The position numbers were made by a program, and so were the translations under genes. Positions 6,085-6,601 of a DNA stretch of 6,601 nucleotides are shown piece after piece. The notes beneath the pieces are model-generated. The model saw nothing but the letters and a program-made list of their open reading frames with translations. It was not told where the DNA came from and did not search any database. Origin of the DNA: Planctomycetales bacterium (GTDB lineage: Bacteria; Planctomycetota; Planctomycetia; Planctomycetales; Planctomycetaceae); contig JAGVKR010000048.1 of the NCBI GenBank assembly GCA_020050375.1, forward strand, positions 1-6,601. The letters are read 5' to 3'. How positions within the stretch are numbered: the first letter of the stretch is position 1; each line of letters starts with the position of its first letter.

Positions 6085-6217
6085 CGTCGATACGAGTTTT
6101 CTGGTCGCTCTGGCGCTTCCCAGAGATCAACTGCACGCGAACGCCTTTGCCTGGTCTCAGACGATTCGAGCTCGGCTTATTGTGACAGAATCTTTGTTAG
6201 CCCTCGCAGGAAGAATC
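6077..6217 (+). pseudogene. Truncated PIN-domain (VapC-like) toxin, N-terminal fragment
   Basis: Translation from the ATG at 6077 begins MILVDTSFLVALALPRDQLH and reaches LIVTE at residues 34-38. This is the start of a PIN ribonuclease, with the first acidic metal ligand (D5) and the second (E38) present. Intact VapC proteins are about 130-145 residues and supply further acidic ligands in their second half; here resemblance to PIN proteins ends soon after E38, near 6190-6200. The frame does not stop but continues straight into the M16 peptidase coding sequence. The lost portion cannot be recovered in another frame, because the peptidase's Shine-Dalgarno sequence begins at 6208. I therefore call a deletion or rearrangement remnant, not a frameshift. 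The fragment should have no nuclease activity. Its start overlaps the antitoxin stop. The exact breakpoint is uncertain by about 10-15 bases. Confidence 0.8.
6208..6213 (+). promoter_or_regulatory. Shine-Dalgarno sequence of the M16 peptidase
   Basis: AGGAAG lies 4 nt before the ATG at 6218 (6 nt counted from AGGA). It supports an independent start for the peptidase within the continuing toxin frame. Confidence 0.65.
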
Positions 6218-6601
6218 ATGCACTCACGGATGACAACTGGGGTTCTCACGTCGTTGATTCTGATCGTCGGTCCCGTGACTCTGTTCGCCCAGAAGCCCGC
6301 CATTCAACCCGCGCCGCAGGCCGACGGACGGCCGCGGGCTGTGGCCGAGATCGTCTACGCTTCCCGGCAGGCGCTGGGGAAGGGAGTCACGCTCGCACGA
6401 CTGACCAGCGGTATGACGGTTCTCGTGCAGGAGAACCATTCCGCCCCGGTCGCCACCGTGCGCTGCTATCTGCATAACACCGGCAGCGCCTTTGAGGGCA
6501 AAGACATCGGCGCCGGTCTCAGCCACGTTCTCGAGCACCTGGTCGCCGGCGGGACCACCACCAAGCGCACCGAAACGCAGATCCGCGAGATCGTCGATTC
6601 G
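6218..6601 (+). CDS. M16 family zinc peptidase, 3' end outside the window
   Basis: The frame is open to the last base, giving 128 visible residues of what is usually a protein of about 420-450 or 900 residues. The N-terminus MHSRMTTGVLTSLILIVGPV followed by TLFAQ is a signal peptide with cleavage near residues 23-24, so the enzyme is exported. LTSGMTVLVQEN (residues 62-73) is the typical opening strand pair of the M16 fold. HVLEH (103-107) is the HxxEH zinc motif, with H103 and H107 as ligands and E106 as the catalytic base; the distal Glu ligand lies outside the window. M16 members degrade peptides or process proteins, and the substrate here is unknown. The ATG at 6218 is chosen for its Shine-Dalgarno sequence and the signal peptide; the ATG at 6230 is an alternative. 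The same frame extends upstream without a stop into the PIN toxin remnant, which suggests its original upstream region was replaced. Confidence 0.9.
   Translation, partial: MHSRMTTGVLTSLILIVGPVTLFAQKPAIQPAPQADGRPRAVAEIVYASRQALGKGVTLARLTSGMTVLVQENHSAPVATVRCYLHNTGSAFEGKDIGAGLSHVLEHLVAGGTTTKRTETQIREIVDS

Noticed and set aside
6028..6477. Plus-strand frame of 149 codons overlapping the antitoxin, toxin remnant and peptidase
   Set aside because: Its product has no recognisable features, and the frame starting at 6077 shows clear PIN and M16 motifs through the same stretch.

Overview
The window looks like chromosomal DNA from a GC-rich planctomycete. The evidence is protein-family content, not a search: a DUF1501 protein, a lineage-typical small membrane protein, a secreted protein with repeated beta-sandwich-like units, a DUF6268-like outer-membrane barrel, and palindromic and heptameric intergenic repeats of a kind I associate with such genomes. 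Genes sit on both strands with roomy spacers, so this is a set of short transcription units and not one long operon.

Layout. Positions 1-1353 (+) hold the 3' part of a DUF1501 gene that begins before the window. A perfect 14-bp inverted repeat follows 7 bp after its stop. Two minus-strand genes converge on it: a two-segment small membrane protein (1515-1772) and, upstream of that, a 537-residue secreted protein built from a duplicated module (1884-3497). A 414-bp divergent intergenic region (3498-3911) carries a 7-bp tandem array and an 11-bp direct repeat. Downstream on the plus strand lie an outer-membrane barrel protein (3912-5003) and a cytoplasmic cyclophilin-type peptidyl-prolyl isomerase (5191-5727), the latter with a plausible promoter.

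The most interesting part is the right end. An intact AF2212/DUF104-like antitoxin (5841-6080) overlaps by ATGA the start of a PIN-domain (VapC-like) toxin. The toxin reading frame loses family resemblance after about 40 residues and runs, in frame and without a stop, into an M16 zinc peptidase that has its own Shine-Dalgarno sequence and signal peptide (from 6218, cut off by the window end). The simplest reading is a toxin-antitoxin module whose toxin was cut by a rearrangement just upstream of the protease gene, leaving an orphan antitoxin.

I found no CRISPR array, tRNA, rRNA, insertion sequence or phage gene. Nothing here clearly amounts to an undescribed multi-gene system. The toxin-protease junction and the duplicated secreted protein most deserve follow-up.
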